This document shows, piece by piece, positions 35,221 through 46,335 of a stretch of DNA of 64,000 nt. How positions within the stretch are numbered: position 1 is the first letter of the stretch; every line of letters begins with the position of its first letter. Location of the stretch: assembly GCA_036768485.1 (NCBI GenBank), contig JAVLUZ010000141.1, positions 4,663,349 to 4,727,348 of the forward strand, read 5' to 3'. The position numbers and the translations under genes are program-made. This DNA is from Mermis nigrescens. Lineage: Eukaryota; Nematoda; Enoplea; Mermithida; Mermithidae. The notes under the pieces are model-generated. The model ran no database searches, was not told the DNA's origin, and saw only the letters and a list, made by a program, of their open reading frames with translations.

Positions 35221-36848
35221 ACACTTTTATTCCACAATTTCGTATATATTTGATCTTATAGGTCATCCCATCGTCCTTATTTTAATTTGTTTTTTACAAA
35301 TTAAAATAAGTATCAAAATTTGACATAAAAATAGCAAAATTAAGTATTCGTTTATCCCGCCCTCCTATAAACAATCTATGTAGGTTTCCAAGAACTTTTG
35401 ACCTTGTGCATGTTCGCATATCGTCTCATGCTGCAATTATTCTAGAGTATGTCTTTTCAATTCAAATACAATTTTTTGTCTCTATTATCCTAAAGTCATA
35501 AATTGTCGTCCTTCTTTGAACCAACAAATATTCTTTAAAGTCGAATAAATATACTCTTCGCATAGCAATTCATCCTTATCTTTAATTTAGGATATGAATT
35601 TTTAAGTCTTAATTAGCCTTAGTTTTGGCTTGTTTCGAATATGGGAAGACGATTAAGACAGGTTTTATTCATAAAAGCTCTTTATTATCGAGCTTTATGG
35701 ATTCGAGAGTGATTTAGTATGTGAATAATTTCTGTTTTATTGTTTTATAAGTAGGTTTCTCTGAATAAACATCGGTATTTTACATCCGAAATAATGATTA
35801 GCTGACGGACGTATAAGTAATTAGAGTTAGCGTATCCAAGACTTTTTACTTTAGCGTTTAAAACTAGCATTTTCATTTAGTTTGAAATTTCATACGCTGT
35901 GCTTGGTTGCGTTGGATGATTGAAATTTTTTGTTGACAGGACTAGTTAAATTACATCCATTTGACGTTACTATTGACTGCCTATTTACTATGCTGGCTAA
36001 AACAAACAAACATCTGCATAAAACTTTCGCTAGTCTTATTGCAGTAATTAAGTCAATAATGTCGCGCGTTTTAAATTCAGCTGGTTTTTCGTGATACACC
36101 AGTTTCTTCTCTGGTTACGCTGCAAATGCTGTTAATTCATTTTTTCTGGATATGTTTGATTTTGGCTTTAGCTTCTTCGAGAGTAAACTTGTGAAACATT
36201 AATGTTTTAAAAGTCTGCATTAGCTGTAATCCAGCAATTTGTTGTGAATATGCCTACGAATATTATTCGTTTAATTTGCCAAGATTTGATTACGTGTAAG
36301 ATCGATTTCAAGAATAGAAGTTTAAATTTATGATTTTGAATGAACGTTAAATGTTTTGTAAAAGGTCATCAATGGGTTAAATTAAATATTTCAAACGAAC
36401 TTATTGCATTCTTTGCCTCTGAATGTAATGCACCTATTTTCTTAGCCAATCTACCAATCATCTTGACATTTCTTTCCTGTTAGAAAAGCACGTCTATTTA
36501 TATCCGATTTTGCATTTTGTTTGTCTTCCCTTCTTGGTTGCAGGCAAAACTGCTTATTAACTTACGTTCTTTATTTTGATCGCATTCCTTATTTGATTTG
36601 TTTTCTAATTTATGCTTTCCACAACAAAAAAGCTGTCATACCTGCTGTAGAATGAACTTTACGTCAACTTTAGTCAAGTTTCTGATATTTTACTTATTAT
36701 TTAGGCAATCACAAGTGAAACTGTAAACATTTTCTCCTTATTTTTGAATTTCGTCATTTAATCTATAAATTAGATTCGATTTGATATCTCAACGTCAACT
36801 GGTCCTTTGGTAAATAGAAAATCTAAAAATCGCTTGAAGGTCGTTCAG
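35217..36848. other. Intron sequence, nothing recognised
   Basis: AT-rich nesprin intron with no repeat family or ORF that I can support. Confidence 0.45.
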
Positions 36849-36896
36849 AAAAGATTTGGCCGTGGTTACATCAAAAATTTGGTACGCTACGTTTTT
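36849..36896 (+). CDS. Nesprin short basic exon
   Basis: The acceptor is GGTCGTTCAG at 36848. The donor TTT|GTAAGT is one of the best in the window. Phase 0/0, coding KRFGRGYIKNLVRYVF. A 56-bp intron, the shortest seen, separates it from the next exon. Together the pair supplies the phase change needed between 31502 and 38004. The acceptor has a poor pyrimidine tract, so the start is less certain than the end. Confidence 0.55.
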
Positions 36897-36952
36897 GTAA
36901 GTAAATGGTGATTGGAAGGACCTATTTACCATGTTGTTTTCTTTAATCACAG

Positions 36953-37049
36953 AACAAATTATGTATTCGATGTCATAAAGAACTTGGTTTGCCCAGACTT
37001 TGTTGGCGGAATAAATGTCATAGCGCCGATGCCATATATCGCATGGAAA
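36953..37049 (+). CDS. Nesprin cysteine-rich exon
   Basis: The acceptor is TTTTCTTTAATCACAG and the donor is GAAA|GTATGC. It enters in phase 0 and leaves in phase 1. The peptide NKLCIRCHKELGLPRLCWRN, then KCHSADAIYRME, has four Cys and two His in a CxxCH...CxxxxCH arrangement that could bind metal, though I do not recognise a named finger. The overhanging A plus AA at 38004 gives Lys, and the end IYRMEK|FLIEWKME reads naturally into the next helix. Confidence 0.55.
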
Positions 37050-38003
37050 GTATGCGAGACTCTGTTTAGCAATTCATACTTCTTTGACGCTGCTATTCAC
37101 ATTACGATTAAAAAAAAGTTAATTTATGAAGTATTTAAAACTTAGATATTTTTTGGGAGACATTTTTTAGTTTTGTCAGTCCGATCTGAAATATTCAAAA
37201 TTTCGCTGAGACCTGACGTTTTTCACTTTATTTCAAATGGAAACGATTAAAATTTTCTTAAGTCTTTCAAAGTATTACCTACTTTTTGTATCTTAGAAAA
37301 ATCTGTATGTAAATGTATTATCGTTCTTTCGACATTATCTTTCGTTAAATCCTTTTTTCATGTAATTTTTTATTGCATTTTCTACGGTAGTAATTGGCTA
37401 ACAAATATGATATGATTATATCATTATATTATTAATGTACGTAAAAGCTAGATTTTTTCGGAGAGGTTAGTCATTATGGTTAAGCACAGGAATAGACCTA
37501 AGGGGAGAGCGACCGAGAGTAGAAGTATAATTTTATTGTATATTATTAAGTTTCCATTCTAATGATCCATGATCTCCTTGAAGCATTTTAGTGCAATATT
37601 CGACAAAATGCGATTTTTAATATCTATGACTGACAGTATTTTAGTGTTAAAAGAGGCAAAAACTGCAAGCTTCTTGCGAAGATTCGTGAAAAAATTCTAG
37701 TTTGACTTTTTATGTCGTTTTCCCGGCGAAAATTCTCAGAGTTTCCGATGTTTTGCGTGGAATAAACTTAAAATTCTGCTCTGTTGCATTGCAAACGTAA
37801 ATTTTCACATTTAAATTCGTAAATTTCACTATTGTTCTCGTAAATAATATTTAAATAATTTTTGACTGTTATTTCCAAATCAACGTGAGGTACTTTACGA
37901 ACTTACGGAAGAACCTCGAAACGGACTGTCATCTCAGATGAGATCTTGTTGGCAAGTCCGATTTTAAAAAGTCTAGAAATTTAGAAATGCTTTTTTTGTA
38001 CAG
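37050..38003. other. Intron sequence, nothing recognised
   Basis: Nesprin intron ending in the TTTTTTTGTACAG acceptor; no feature seen. Confidence 0.5.
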
Positions 38004-38203
38004 AATTCCTGATTGAGTGGAAGATGGAATCAGGGAAACGAAAACGCGCTGAAACTTTGCAGACTGAAATTCTCCAAGATATTATTAAACAATTTAAGGA
38101 TTCGCTAACTGATTGGCATCAGAAAATTTTAGAAAATTCCGAGAAAAGTCAATGCATTCCGAATTTGGAGGCAAGGCTAAAGAATAACATATCAGAGTTG
38201 AAG
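38004..38203 (+). CDS. Nesprin exon (spectrin repeat)
   Basis: The acceptor is TTTTTTTGTACAG at 38003 and the donor is TTGAAG|GTAATT. It enters in phase 1 and leaves in phase 0. It codes FLIEWKMESGKRKRAETLQT, then EILQDIIKQFKDSLTDWHQKILENSEK and on to NISELK. The two long amphipathic helices with conserved-type tryptophans (IEW, LTDW) are spectrin-repeat-like. AGs at 38017 and 38023 could serve as phase-0 acceptors, so the exact start depends on the two exons upstream being real. Confidence 0.8.
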
Positions 38204-39539
38204 GTAATTTTTATGTTCTACTAAAAGTCTTCATCTGTCATCTAATTTTCTTATTTTTCCAAAACTTTGATTTTCAAAAGGACATGAAATCACGTATTCA
38301 TTGCATAGATTCATAAGTTTTAATAGAATTTGTTGCATGCTTGCGTGCATTTCTCATCTTTTGCAGATCATATATATAAATCATCTTTGAAAAAGTAATG
38401 TTTGATACAATTAAATGGATTATCTGAGAATTAGAAAGATTATTCAATTTCAGAGGACTAAATGAGCAGAATTTCTCGAAATCGATTAACTTTTACGCAT
38501 AAAATTGTTGCATGCCACGCCATTCTATGTTTTATACATAGAAGCCGCTTTTGATAAAATTAGCATTATGAAAATTAATTGTTTCAAATTGTTGACTTGT
38601 TTCGAAATAATCTGTGAAGAAAACTAAAATAAGTCTTGGATAGTAAGAATCCGAAACATATGAAAGTAACATCAAAATATTGAATTACAAATGGTGTTTA
38701 AATACGATTAACTGGACCTTATGTTTGTGATAATCATTTTCTTTACATTTTTTACACCAAGTGCACTGCGCATACATATAAATCGCAAGATGGTAAACGA
38801 TCCATTTGTACAGCTAGAGGTAAGATAGACTGAATTATATTGGCTCTCCTTTACATACCCTGAAATTAAACATTTTACTGGTACTTACTGTTCATCTTCA
38901 CGCTTATTCATTTTCTAATGGAAAAGTAATCGGTTGTTCTAAAAATGCACTTGGAAAGTCCAGAATTATATTTATTCCTCCTGACCTTTGAAAGAATTTT
39001 CTTTTATCTCAATATACAGATGACATTATGTAATGATTGAAGAACGTAGTATACAGCTATCGTTTCCTTATGTTCTTTTTCGAAATAAGGTTTTCGTGCG
39101 TGGATATTATAATTTTAGAAATATACAATTAACGATGTTTACTTTAAAACACTATGCCTAAGTGTATTCATTAAAAAAAGATTTGCATTTTGAAGTTTTG
39201 AAATTTTAGTGGAACTCAAATCTCGATTATTTCAAAAACTAAAAACGTAAAGCAATAAAAATTGAAGCGAATTATATCTCGGAAAAACGTTAATCGGAAA
39301 ATGTCGATAATTTTCTAAATGCGCTTTACGTCTGATAAAAATCTAAAAGGATGAAAGAACTTTGCCAGGCCAGCTAACTTTTGATTTTCTAGCCTGTTCT
39401 TGACAACGAAAATTTACGTTTAATTCGTCATAATGGGTCTTCTGTTCGTTTCCTTCTCAGTTAAATTAACAATTTCGCATTTTACATTTCTGATATCTTA
39501 TTGTAGAGAGGTATATTAAACGGACGGTGTAAACTTTAG
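38204..39539. other. Intron sequence, nothing recognised
   Basis: Nesprin intron; no feature seen. Confidence 0.5.
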
Positions 39540-39661
39540 GGTCTTTGCCTCACTATAGCGGAGCAGCAAAAAACGTTCCGGGAATGTCTTAAAATCGACG
39601 TCTTTTCTCAATGCCCAGATTTAAAGGATATTGAATCTTCGTTCCAGTTTGCCGCTGAAAG
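39540..39661 (+). CDS. Nesprin exon (spectrin repeat)
   Basis: The acceptor is TGTAAACTTTAG at 39539 and the donor is GAAAG|GTATGG. It enters in phase 0 and leaves in phase 2. It codes GLCLTIAEQQKTFRECLKID, then VFSQCPDLKDIESSFQFAAE. The last two bases plus the C at 40521 give Ser. An alternative acceptor (CACTATAG at 39555) would enter in phase 1, so the upstream one is preferred on phase despite its weak pyrimidine tract. Confidence 0.7.
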
Positions 39662-40029
39662 GTATGGTCTGTAAGGCATAAAAAATTTTCGTTTGATTTA
39701 TAAATTTAGGCTTAATGCAAATGTAAAAGCTTTCTGTGTTTTCGAATATGTACATATTGCATTTTTGAAAGGAAAACTCATTGTTTGCGTTATTTTGCAA
39801 AGTGATTTCTTACATGACTTGCTAATTGATGTTCTAGCGTTGCTACGAGGTAAGTTCTGTTTTATTAGTGGGAAATTATAATTGATTCTATTTAAAATAT
39901 ATTTTTCCCCCGCTTTATGCTACTCTATACGAACCTGTCCTCTATTTATGTTCTCCTTAGGTTTTCTTGAGCTCGAATGCAATCCTGAGGTTGAGCATGA
40001 CCTTCTAGCGATGGTACATATGATAGTCG

Positions 40030-40322
40030 ATATCAGACATGCACTCGGGGAAATTCGGGGAACAGATCCCCGGAGTGGAATAATTGAAATTTTCAAGGTG
40101 AAATGAGGCAAAATGAAGGCCAAAACAAGATGTAAATTGAACATTTTCTTCAAAAGTCTTAAAATTGACCAGCGATTGTGGAACAACGTTGTTTTAAAGC
40201 TACTTTAGCATTTATACTAGTTTTTGATGCAATTTTGATCCAAAAACCTCAATTTTTTAGCCTCCCGCTCTCTAAATTTGCTGACCCCACAGATCGGACA
40301 CACTGTGGTGCGTCTATGGTCG
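40030..40322. repeat. ATGCACA-family MITE copy
   Basis: Left edge ACATGCACTCGGGGAAATTC, inner AAATGAGGCAAAATGAAGGC and AACATTTTCTTCAAAAGT blocks, right edge GGTGCGTCTATGG. Same family as 43995, 47955, 48195, 49150, 49470 and 56440. It covers an open stretch that otherwise looks exon-like at 39960-40096. Confidence 0.6.
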
Positions 40323-40520
40323 ACATATGTATTGCGCTTTTCGGTATTATTTTTCTAATTTTTGATATAGTTTTTCATTCTATGGTATTGTTTTCTGGAG
40401 GCATATTGTATTCTGTTTATTATTGCGCATTTTAGCTTGTACTATATACTTATTATTATTGATTATCTTACCTATTCACTCAACGTGTAGCGCATCTTGC
40501 TTAACTGAATGTGTGCTCAG

Positions 40521-40710
40521 CTGTCAGTGTCAACTGAAGGCACTGGAGGATGTGCAAAATGTGCTTTTGGATTGGAAAATCAATGAAGCGAGTTTCAAGG
40601 ACTTGTCGAGCAAATTGAAGGTGCGCTTGGCCGACTGTGGCAGTTTGGATTCTTTATTAGATGGCGGTTCCTTTTGCAGTGGTGATTCATCGCATTCAGA
40701 TGATATGAAA
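40521..40710 (+). CDS. Nesprin exon (penultimate spectrin repeat)
   Basis: The acceptor is GTGTGCTCAG with a branch-like CTTAACTGA 20 bases upstream. The donor is ATGAAA|GTAAAA. It enters in phase 2 and leaves in phase 0. It codes CQCQLKALEDVQNVLLDWKI, then NEASFKDLSSKLKVRLADCG and a Ser/Asp tail GDSSHSDDMK. The LxxVQxxLLDWxI pattern is a standard spectrin helix A. The phase match with both neighbours is exact. Confidence 0.85.
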
Positions 40711-41583
40711 GTAAAATATCTGGTGCTAATAATGAATATTAGTTTTTTTAAGTTTGAACATACTTTTGGGGCTGATTTCAAAATTGAGCTACTTTTATAA
40801 GTGCCGTTGATAGTTAAAAAGTTCGACTGCCTCGAATATGGCTGTGATAACGAAATATTCCGGCGCTTCATGATGATTTATTTATTTTCTTCATTATTAT
40901 CTTTACAAAGCTACAAAACTTTTTGAATATCCTACAATATTTAAATTTTTAGAAGTTGAGTTCGGTTTGAAAATTGAGAAATCGATAGCCTACATTGGTT
41001 GAATGCTAGATTTGCCGTGCGAGTGGATATCGCATGCCTACTCAATTTTATTTCAAAATTAGAGCTTATCGAGAAATGCTCAAAATCTTGTATCTCTACC
41101 TGTTAGCGGTCTCGAGATATTTGACCTCAAAAATTTGCTCCTGGACGTGGGCCTACTCTGTGCTTATGTTATGCATATGCTGCTCACACTAATGATTGTT
41201 TAGATATCACCTTCCCCTCTGAGTAACGATGTGTTACTTCTTTGTTGAAACCGAGATAATATAATTAGCCTAGTATGAAGTCTTGCTTGAGTTCTTGGCC
41301 TTTTTCGGTTTTCTGTCATCGTTTTATCAGAAATCAGATTGAACGAATCTAAGAAGTTTTTGACTACATATTCCTATGCTTTAATCATGTTTTTTTTGAT
41401 AAGTGATCCATCTAAAACTGGTTGCGTCTTCAAAAAACATTGATCAAGTTCATTTTATTTGGAAACTTTTAAAAAAACATTCGGCAGCTTACTGCATGCC
41501 GGGCAATTTCATAATTGTTTCATCCTTTACAATGCATCGAGTGTAAACTAATCGTTATTGTCCTTTGCTACCATTTACATATC

Positions 41584-42324
41584 TACAGGGTGTTGCGTAA
41601 TGATTGGCACTACCCCTGCAGTGATATGAGTGGGTGCTACAAAAAATAGCAATATACCGTCTTGTAAAGAATTTAATTCTGCATCAGGTTGTTTATATTA
41701 AAAAATTTACAATGTAAATTTACAGTTTACACACAAGTTAGAATAGAACTTGTCCGAAAATCTTCTTGATAATTCAATTTTCGACATGAAAATAAGTTTT
41801 GATTTGGAAACTGCTCCCCTTATTGATCTATTTCAAGTTTCTGCATTTCATCAAGCGAAATTAAGACAATGGCCGGGCAATAGCCTGGACTTGAATCGGA
41901 CCGAAACTCTGGGCAAAGGCGCTATAGATCGAGTGGAGCATTTGATGCATTTGGCGGAAGGTTCCGGACACTATTCTAAGGGAAAACTTGGAAAAATTTG
42001 TAAATGGTTTTGGCCGAATAAGAATTCGATACTGAACTGTTTGAGAAGTTTTTGTTCTTTATGCTAGATCAATTTTGACAAGTTATAGGCGCAAATGGTG
42101 GTAAAATAGATTATTTATTGGTTGAAAATCATCGATTTTTGTGAATTTTTTGGGTACTTCTTGTTGTTGGCCCATAAAACGACTCCGGAACAATATTCTA
42201 ATTTGAAAAAGTGTTCACTTCACTCAAAATTAAATTCTCTACAAAGTGGTATATGATAATTTATTTTAGCATTCATACACCCATGGCTGCAGGGGTATTG
42301 CCAATCATTATGCAACACCCTGTA
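41584..42324 (+). mobile_element. Tc1/mariner-type element with transposase relic
   Basis: Inverted ends of about 38 bp beginning TACAGGGTGTTGCGTAATGA and TACAGGGTGTTGCATAATGA (read inward), with two mismatches seen. TA is at the outer edges, as expected for TA target duplication. The 741-bp body contains a decayed DDE-transposase segment at 41750-42067. Confidence 0.85.
41750..42067 (+). pseudogene. Tc1/mariner transposase fragment
   Basis: An open stretch of 105 codons including LRQWPGNSLDLNRTETLGKG. This corresponds to the WPxxSPDLNPIExLW box after the second catalytic Asp of Tc1/mariner transposases. Several key residues are changed and no N-terminal half is present, so it is inactive. 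Confidence 0.7.
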
Positions 42325-42604
42325 CACTATATTAGCTTATAATGTCAGTTAATAGAATTCTAGTTGACTCCTTTACGATAAAGTATGAGGGTCGGTCTAT
42401 AATATCACTGATCATAATTAATGGGTTTTATGTTTGTTAATTATTTTAATTTGAAACTGCAATTTAATTTGGCAAGCTGCCTTAAAATATGCAAAGCTTC
42501 GTCAGACTGGTAATCTTTTGCGGGAGAAATTCCTAAAACCATTTAGAATCGGCTGACTAAAAGTAATTTTTTGACGCGAATGGCTAGAAAAGGGTGAAAT
42601 GCAT

Positions 42605-42805
42605 ACATGTATGGGCTCGAAATTTTGGTTGGGGGTCCCTGGGAGCTCCAATTTTTGACCGAAAACGGCCAAAAAACACCTAAAGCAGCCGAAAAATTCA
42701 ATTTTTTTCTCAAAAATCGGGGGTGGATTAAAAATTTCCTGTCTTTGGGGGATGGGGGACGACCAACTTTGGGTGAGTGGATCCCCATCCGTCTGTAACA
42801 CGTAT
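42605..42805. repeat. GGCTCGAAATTTTGG-family repeat
   Basis: Left edge ACATGTATGGGCTCGAAATT, inner CCGAAAACGGCCAAAAAAC, and GGGGGATGGGGGACG. Right edge GTCTGTAACACGTATGG. Other copies at 22725, 48470, 51530 and 57600. Confidence 0.6.
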
Positions 42806-42965
42806 GGTAAACTGGTTTAAAAAACGAAGTAAATAAACGTGAATCATCACAACATGATTAAGAAACTCATTTCGTTAGTAATTCAATCTAATGAATCATC
42901 GGCATGAACAAAAAGGATAAGATATATTTATATTATTTTCCTCGTTTATTAATATTTTGTTAAAG

Positions 42966-43273
42966 GCTATCAATAATGATGTCCAGTGTTGTAAACAACG
43001 CTTGGCTGCTCTGGAGCGTCTCTGTAGCCGCCTGGCTGACGTGCAAAGCACTGAATTGACCTTGAAAGATGACCTGCTGGCCGACTATCGCTGCCAACTG
43101 GCTCAGTACAAAAAAGAGCTGGTCTCGTTGATGTCGCCCTGCGGCACTTCGCGGTTGATCGAAAAGACGGCTCTCGTCGGCGACAAAAGCAAAAGCGCCG
43201 ATGTTGACTTAGAATTCGAATTAATTGATACCGAAACACTGTCGAAACGCAAAACTGACGGGTTGACCTCAAT
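42966..43273 (+). CDS. Nesprin exon (last spectrin repeat and pre-KASH linker)
   Basis: The acceptor is TTTTGTTAAAG and the donor is TCAAT|GTAATT. It enters in phase 0 and leaves in phase 2. The start, AINNDVQCCKQRLAALERLC then SRLADVQ, and LLADYRCQLAQYKKELVSLM are heptad-rich helices. They are followed by an acidic/basic linker (KSADVDLEFELIDTETLSKR). The AT overhang plus the A at 44421 codes Ile and runs into the KASH segment. This is the expected order of a nesprin C-terminus. Confidence 0.9.
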
Positions 43274-43491
43274 GTAATTAATTAACAACTACTTAATTAG
43301 TTTTAAAAATTGTATTGTATTTCGAAGCATTCAAAACCGTTTCGTTTGATTCTAATCGTTCTCAAGGTTCTTAAAGATTACCTATTTATAAATTTAAAGC
43401 ACGTACGGGTGGGTATGTAGTAAATGTTACGTAGGAGTCGTAATGCATCTTATTTAATCTTATAACAGCCTCATAATATTATAATCGTAAT

Positions 43492-43854
43492 CAGGCCCGT
43501 ATCCAGGATCCGGCCAAGGGTAAGGGGGGAACGGACCTAACATAAATTGGTCTATATCTCGGGAAATTCGCCGGGATAGCTCGCAAAAACCGCGTTTTAC
43601 GACGTGCTCTATCCATTAAGATCATAAAATTCAAACTTTGCGTTAAAACAATTTTTTGAAAACAGTCGTTTTTTTGGTCGCGCTTGAGCCAAAATTATGA
43701 GAAATACTTCATCTAGTGCGAAGCGCCGAAAATTCGTAGATTATACGTCGACGACGGGCAATTTTCCAATATTGTCCGTGCTTTATCTTACCTTTCAAAA
43801 TTTTTTTTCCGGCCAAGGGGGAGGGGCGGCCGCCATCCCCCAAATACGGCCCTG
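43492..43854. mobile_element. CAGGCCCGTATCCAGG hAT MITE
   Basis: Ends CAGGCCCGTATCCAGG and CAAATACGGCCCTG, with a perfect 8-bp duplication ATCGTAAT (43484-43491 and 43855-43862). 363 bp, with hairpin GTGCGAAGCGCCGAA near 43717. It lies in the last nesprin intron, between the last spectrin exon and the KASH exon. Close relative at 53109-53486. Confidence 0.9.
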
Positions 43855-43994
43855 ATCGTAATCTTATAATCTTATTTCGGATAAATTTCCATTTAATCAC
43901 ATTCGTTTGCCAAAATTAGTTTTATAAGGGCACAAAACTACGAATATGCGGCATTGCTCTATTTAATTGCCTTTTACCGCTGTTGTGCTGAATT

Positions 43995-44270
43995 ATCAAA
44001 TAGGGCTGTTACCAAACATGCACATGTGAAGGGAATATAAACTACCAGAATGGAAAAAATGAGAAATTTTCTGGTAAAAATTAGGCGAAATGGCCAAAAA
44101 TAATGTAAATCAGAAATTTCCCGCAAAATTACTCGAAAATTACAGAAAATGCTGATTAACACTGCTTCAATGTTATCCTAGCATTTATACCAGTTTTCCA
44201 GGTCATTTTGGCTCATAAAAGCTCTTTAGCTACCACCAGGCCTTCCACGCTGTACATCTGTGGCTGTTCT
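43995..44270. repeat. ATGCACA-family MITE copy
   Basis: Left ACCAAACATGCACATGTGAA, right CGCTGTACATCTGTGGC, approximate inverted ends. It ends about 150 bases before the KASH exon. Confidence 0.6.
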
Positions 44271-44420
44271 ATTAACCACTTGGCTCTGCAGATATTTGTT
44301 GCATAGAAAATGTTCTATTGGTAAAATAAATACTGCATGATAAATATATGAAAAATAAGTACGCTCAGCAGCTCTTAGTGCGTTTTAGTTTGTATTACTT
44401 TGATTTATAATATATTCTAG

Positions 44421-44616
44421 AGACGAGTCGAGGCGCAAACGTGTCGCTCGATTGAAAAATGCCTTCTTGTTCGCTTTGCCCCTTCCAATTTGCGTGCTGA
44501 TAGTTTGTTTGGTGGCCCTTTACCTTGCTCACATTGACGTCACGTGCCAGGGAGATTCGTGGAACTGGTTTTGGGGTTTTCGTCTGGACTACATAAACGG
44601 CCCTCCGCCGACTTGA
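44421..44616 (+). CDS. Nesprin terminal exon: KASH domain
   Basis: The acceptor is TATATTCTAG at 44420; entry in phase 2; stop TGA at 44614-44616. It codes 64 residues: a basic juxtamembrane stretch (DESRRKRVARLKN), a transmembrane helix (FLFALPLPICVLIVCLVALY, then LA), and a lumenal tail HIDVTCQGDSWNWFWGFRLD followed by YINGPPPT. The Tyr-x-Asn-Gly-Pro-Pro-Pro-Thr end is the SUN-binding signature of KASH domains, where the last residues enter a pocket between SUN protomers. The single lumenal Cys, 23 residues from the end inclusive, sits close to the Cys that forms the disulphide with SUN in nesprin-1/2. Human tails place it one residue further away. The domain would sit in the outer nuclear membrane. 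Confidence 0.95.
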
Positions 44617-44863
44617 ACCTAAATGAATAACAAAAAACCAAGCCGTCGAAGCTACATACGTTTCTGCCAAAGTCAATTCCGTATTTTCTCAATCTCGATT
44701 GATCTAGTTTTACGTTAAAAATCGATCCATTAATTTATGTATAATTTAACGCTTAACAAATGCTAGACTTGGCTAGCTTAAAGTACGTTGAATTAACGCA
44801 TTTGCGTTTTAGTGTAATTTTTTTATTCCGCTGCCGTAATCTTCAAATCAAGCACCTATATGC

Positions 44864-45047
44864 CAGGCATGTAGCTGGCCGTCCGTCCTATTTTGGGGGG
44901 ACCAACACAAATTTTGGGGGACTAAGCCAAAAAAGGCCAAAAATAGCACAAAATAACGTTTAAAAAGTCATATTTTCCCGATTTTTCTGAATTTTTGGGG
45001 GTCCGAACCCCCCCCCCCCCCCACTTCCCCCCAGAGATACGTGCCTG
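44864..45047. mobile_element. Short hAT MITE, CAGGCATGTAGCTGG ends
   Basis: 184 bp; ends CAGGCATGTAGCTGG and GATACGTGCCTG; perfect 8-bp duplication CTATATGC (44856-44863 and 45048-45055). Contains GGTCCGAACC next to a run of 14 or more C. Same family as 30255-30426. Confidence 0.85.
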
Positions 45048-45055
45048 CTATATGC

Positions 45056-45200
45056 ACACATGGGCGTGAGGGAGAGGGGGTTTGTACAACGAATCCGGTA
45101 GACCTCCAAACTCGATAGACCCCCAGAATTAAATTTTCGAAATATTTTTTTGGTATTTTTGCCAGTTTTACACCGCCCGGACTTCAAAATAATTTAGTCG
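45056..45200. repeat. Repeat related to 56740-56880
   Basis: Shares CGAATCCGG.AGACCTCC, TCGATAGACCCCCAGAATT and AATTTTCG blocks with 56740-56880. Confidence 0.45.
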
Positions 45201-45940
45201 CTGCCCATGTATTGCCTATATGTACGTAACGTATTAATAGAAAAGAAAACGTCAGTTTGGCTTTGTCTCTTACCAAGCCCAGTCAACAGTCTAGCCCTCA
45301 AACAGGGAAACACGCTTAAATTTAGCCGAAATACGAATTCCGCTTACAAATCTGAAGATCGCGGAAAACGGTTTTCAGCAATTTTTCAACGAAAGTCATA
45401 AAAATTATGAATAAAAATCTATAAAAATTAGATCGATTGAAATAAAGATTAAAATTATAAAATAAGTCGAAAAAAATTTGGTTGAAATGTTAGTCGAATC
45501 AACAACGAAGGCGACTGGCTTACGCCAAAGAATCTCCAGATCGTTTCCCATTTGTCTGGTTGTGATCAAAGGATTTAATGCGGGATTATATTCTGGCATT
45601 AAGTTATGCGCCATTCCTTATTGAGGGAAAAAGATTTTTTTATCATGACTTTTTGTTTTTTAAATATTTTTATTTGGATAATCTTTTTAAATATTGCTTT
45701 AATGTGCGTCTTCACTTTATCAAGCACAATAAATAAAACTTTATTTAACAGATGACCACTTTAGGAGTACAAAAGTTAACTCGCTCGATTAAATTATTTT
45801 AAATCGTAATCATGTTTAATTTTTTTGATCCGTTTTCTTTCGATATTGTGCCTTTGTCGTAATAAAATCGTCGTACGATTAGTGCGTTTGTCACATAACT
45901 AATTCGGAGCTTGATATTCTGTTCTCTTTTGACTTATGAG
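45200..45940. other. Intergenic sequence, nothing recognised
   Basis: Between nesprin and the next repeat copy; no supported gene on either strand apart from possible poly(A) signals. Confidence 0.4.
45410..45733 (+). other. Possible polyadenylation signals of the nesprin gene
   Basis: AATAAA occurs at about 45410 and again at 45728. They are the first clear copies after the nesprin stop at 44616. A 184-bp transposon (44864-45047) would lie in the 3' UTR if either is used. In an AT-rich genome AATAAA is common by chance, so this is weak evidence. Confidence 0.25.
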
Positions 45941-45945
45941 GCTTA

Positions 45946-46335
45946 TTATGCATACGTGTTCTTGGGGGCGGGGGTTTGACCCCCAGAATGGCAACTGATC
46001 TTCCGCTTAATGGCTGCGACCCCCCAGGAATCGTCGAGTTTTTTGTAAAAGTTGTAAAGAGTGTGCCTTTTTAAGCATTTCTGGCTCAAAAATCTAAAAT
46101 TTTGGCGCTTTGTGTCATATACAAATTTTTTGACTATATTCTGTTCAATTAATTTGATTTTTTTCAAATTTTTTCGAATTTTTTTAACGTTTTTATGTTC
46201 TAGCAAGAACGAGCATTGTCTGAAACGTCAAAAAACAGTGTTTTTGACGTGTACCCATCGTTTTTAATCCGAAAAAGGCACTTTGTAAAAAATTTTCGGG
46301 TCTGACTCCCGCTCCTGAATTCCCATGCTGTGCAT
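45946..46335. repeat. GGAATTCTGG-family repeat, CCCCCAGAATGGCAACTGA subtype
   Basis: Left CGGGGGTTTGACCCCCAG, GGCAACTGATC...AATGGCTGCGA block, right CCTGAATTCCCATGC. Same as 54512-54882. A decayed hairpin GGCGCTTTGTGTC is near 46102. Confidence 0.6.

Noticed and set aside
39961..40096. Exon-like open frame (FLELECNPEVEHDLLAM...) after a good acceptor
   Set aside because: Its 3' half is a copy of the ATGCACA repeat family, it requires phase 1, and exons 39540-39661 and 40521-40710 already join perfectly in phase 2 without it.
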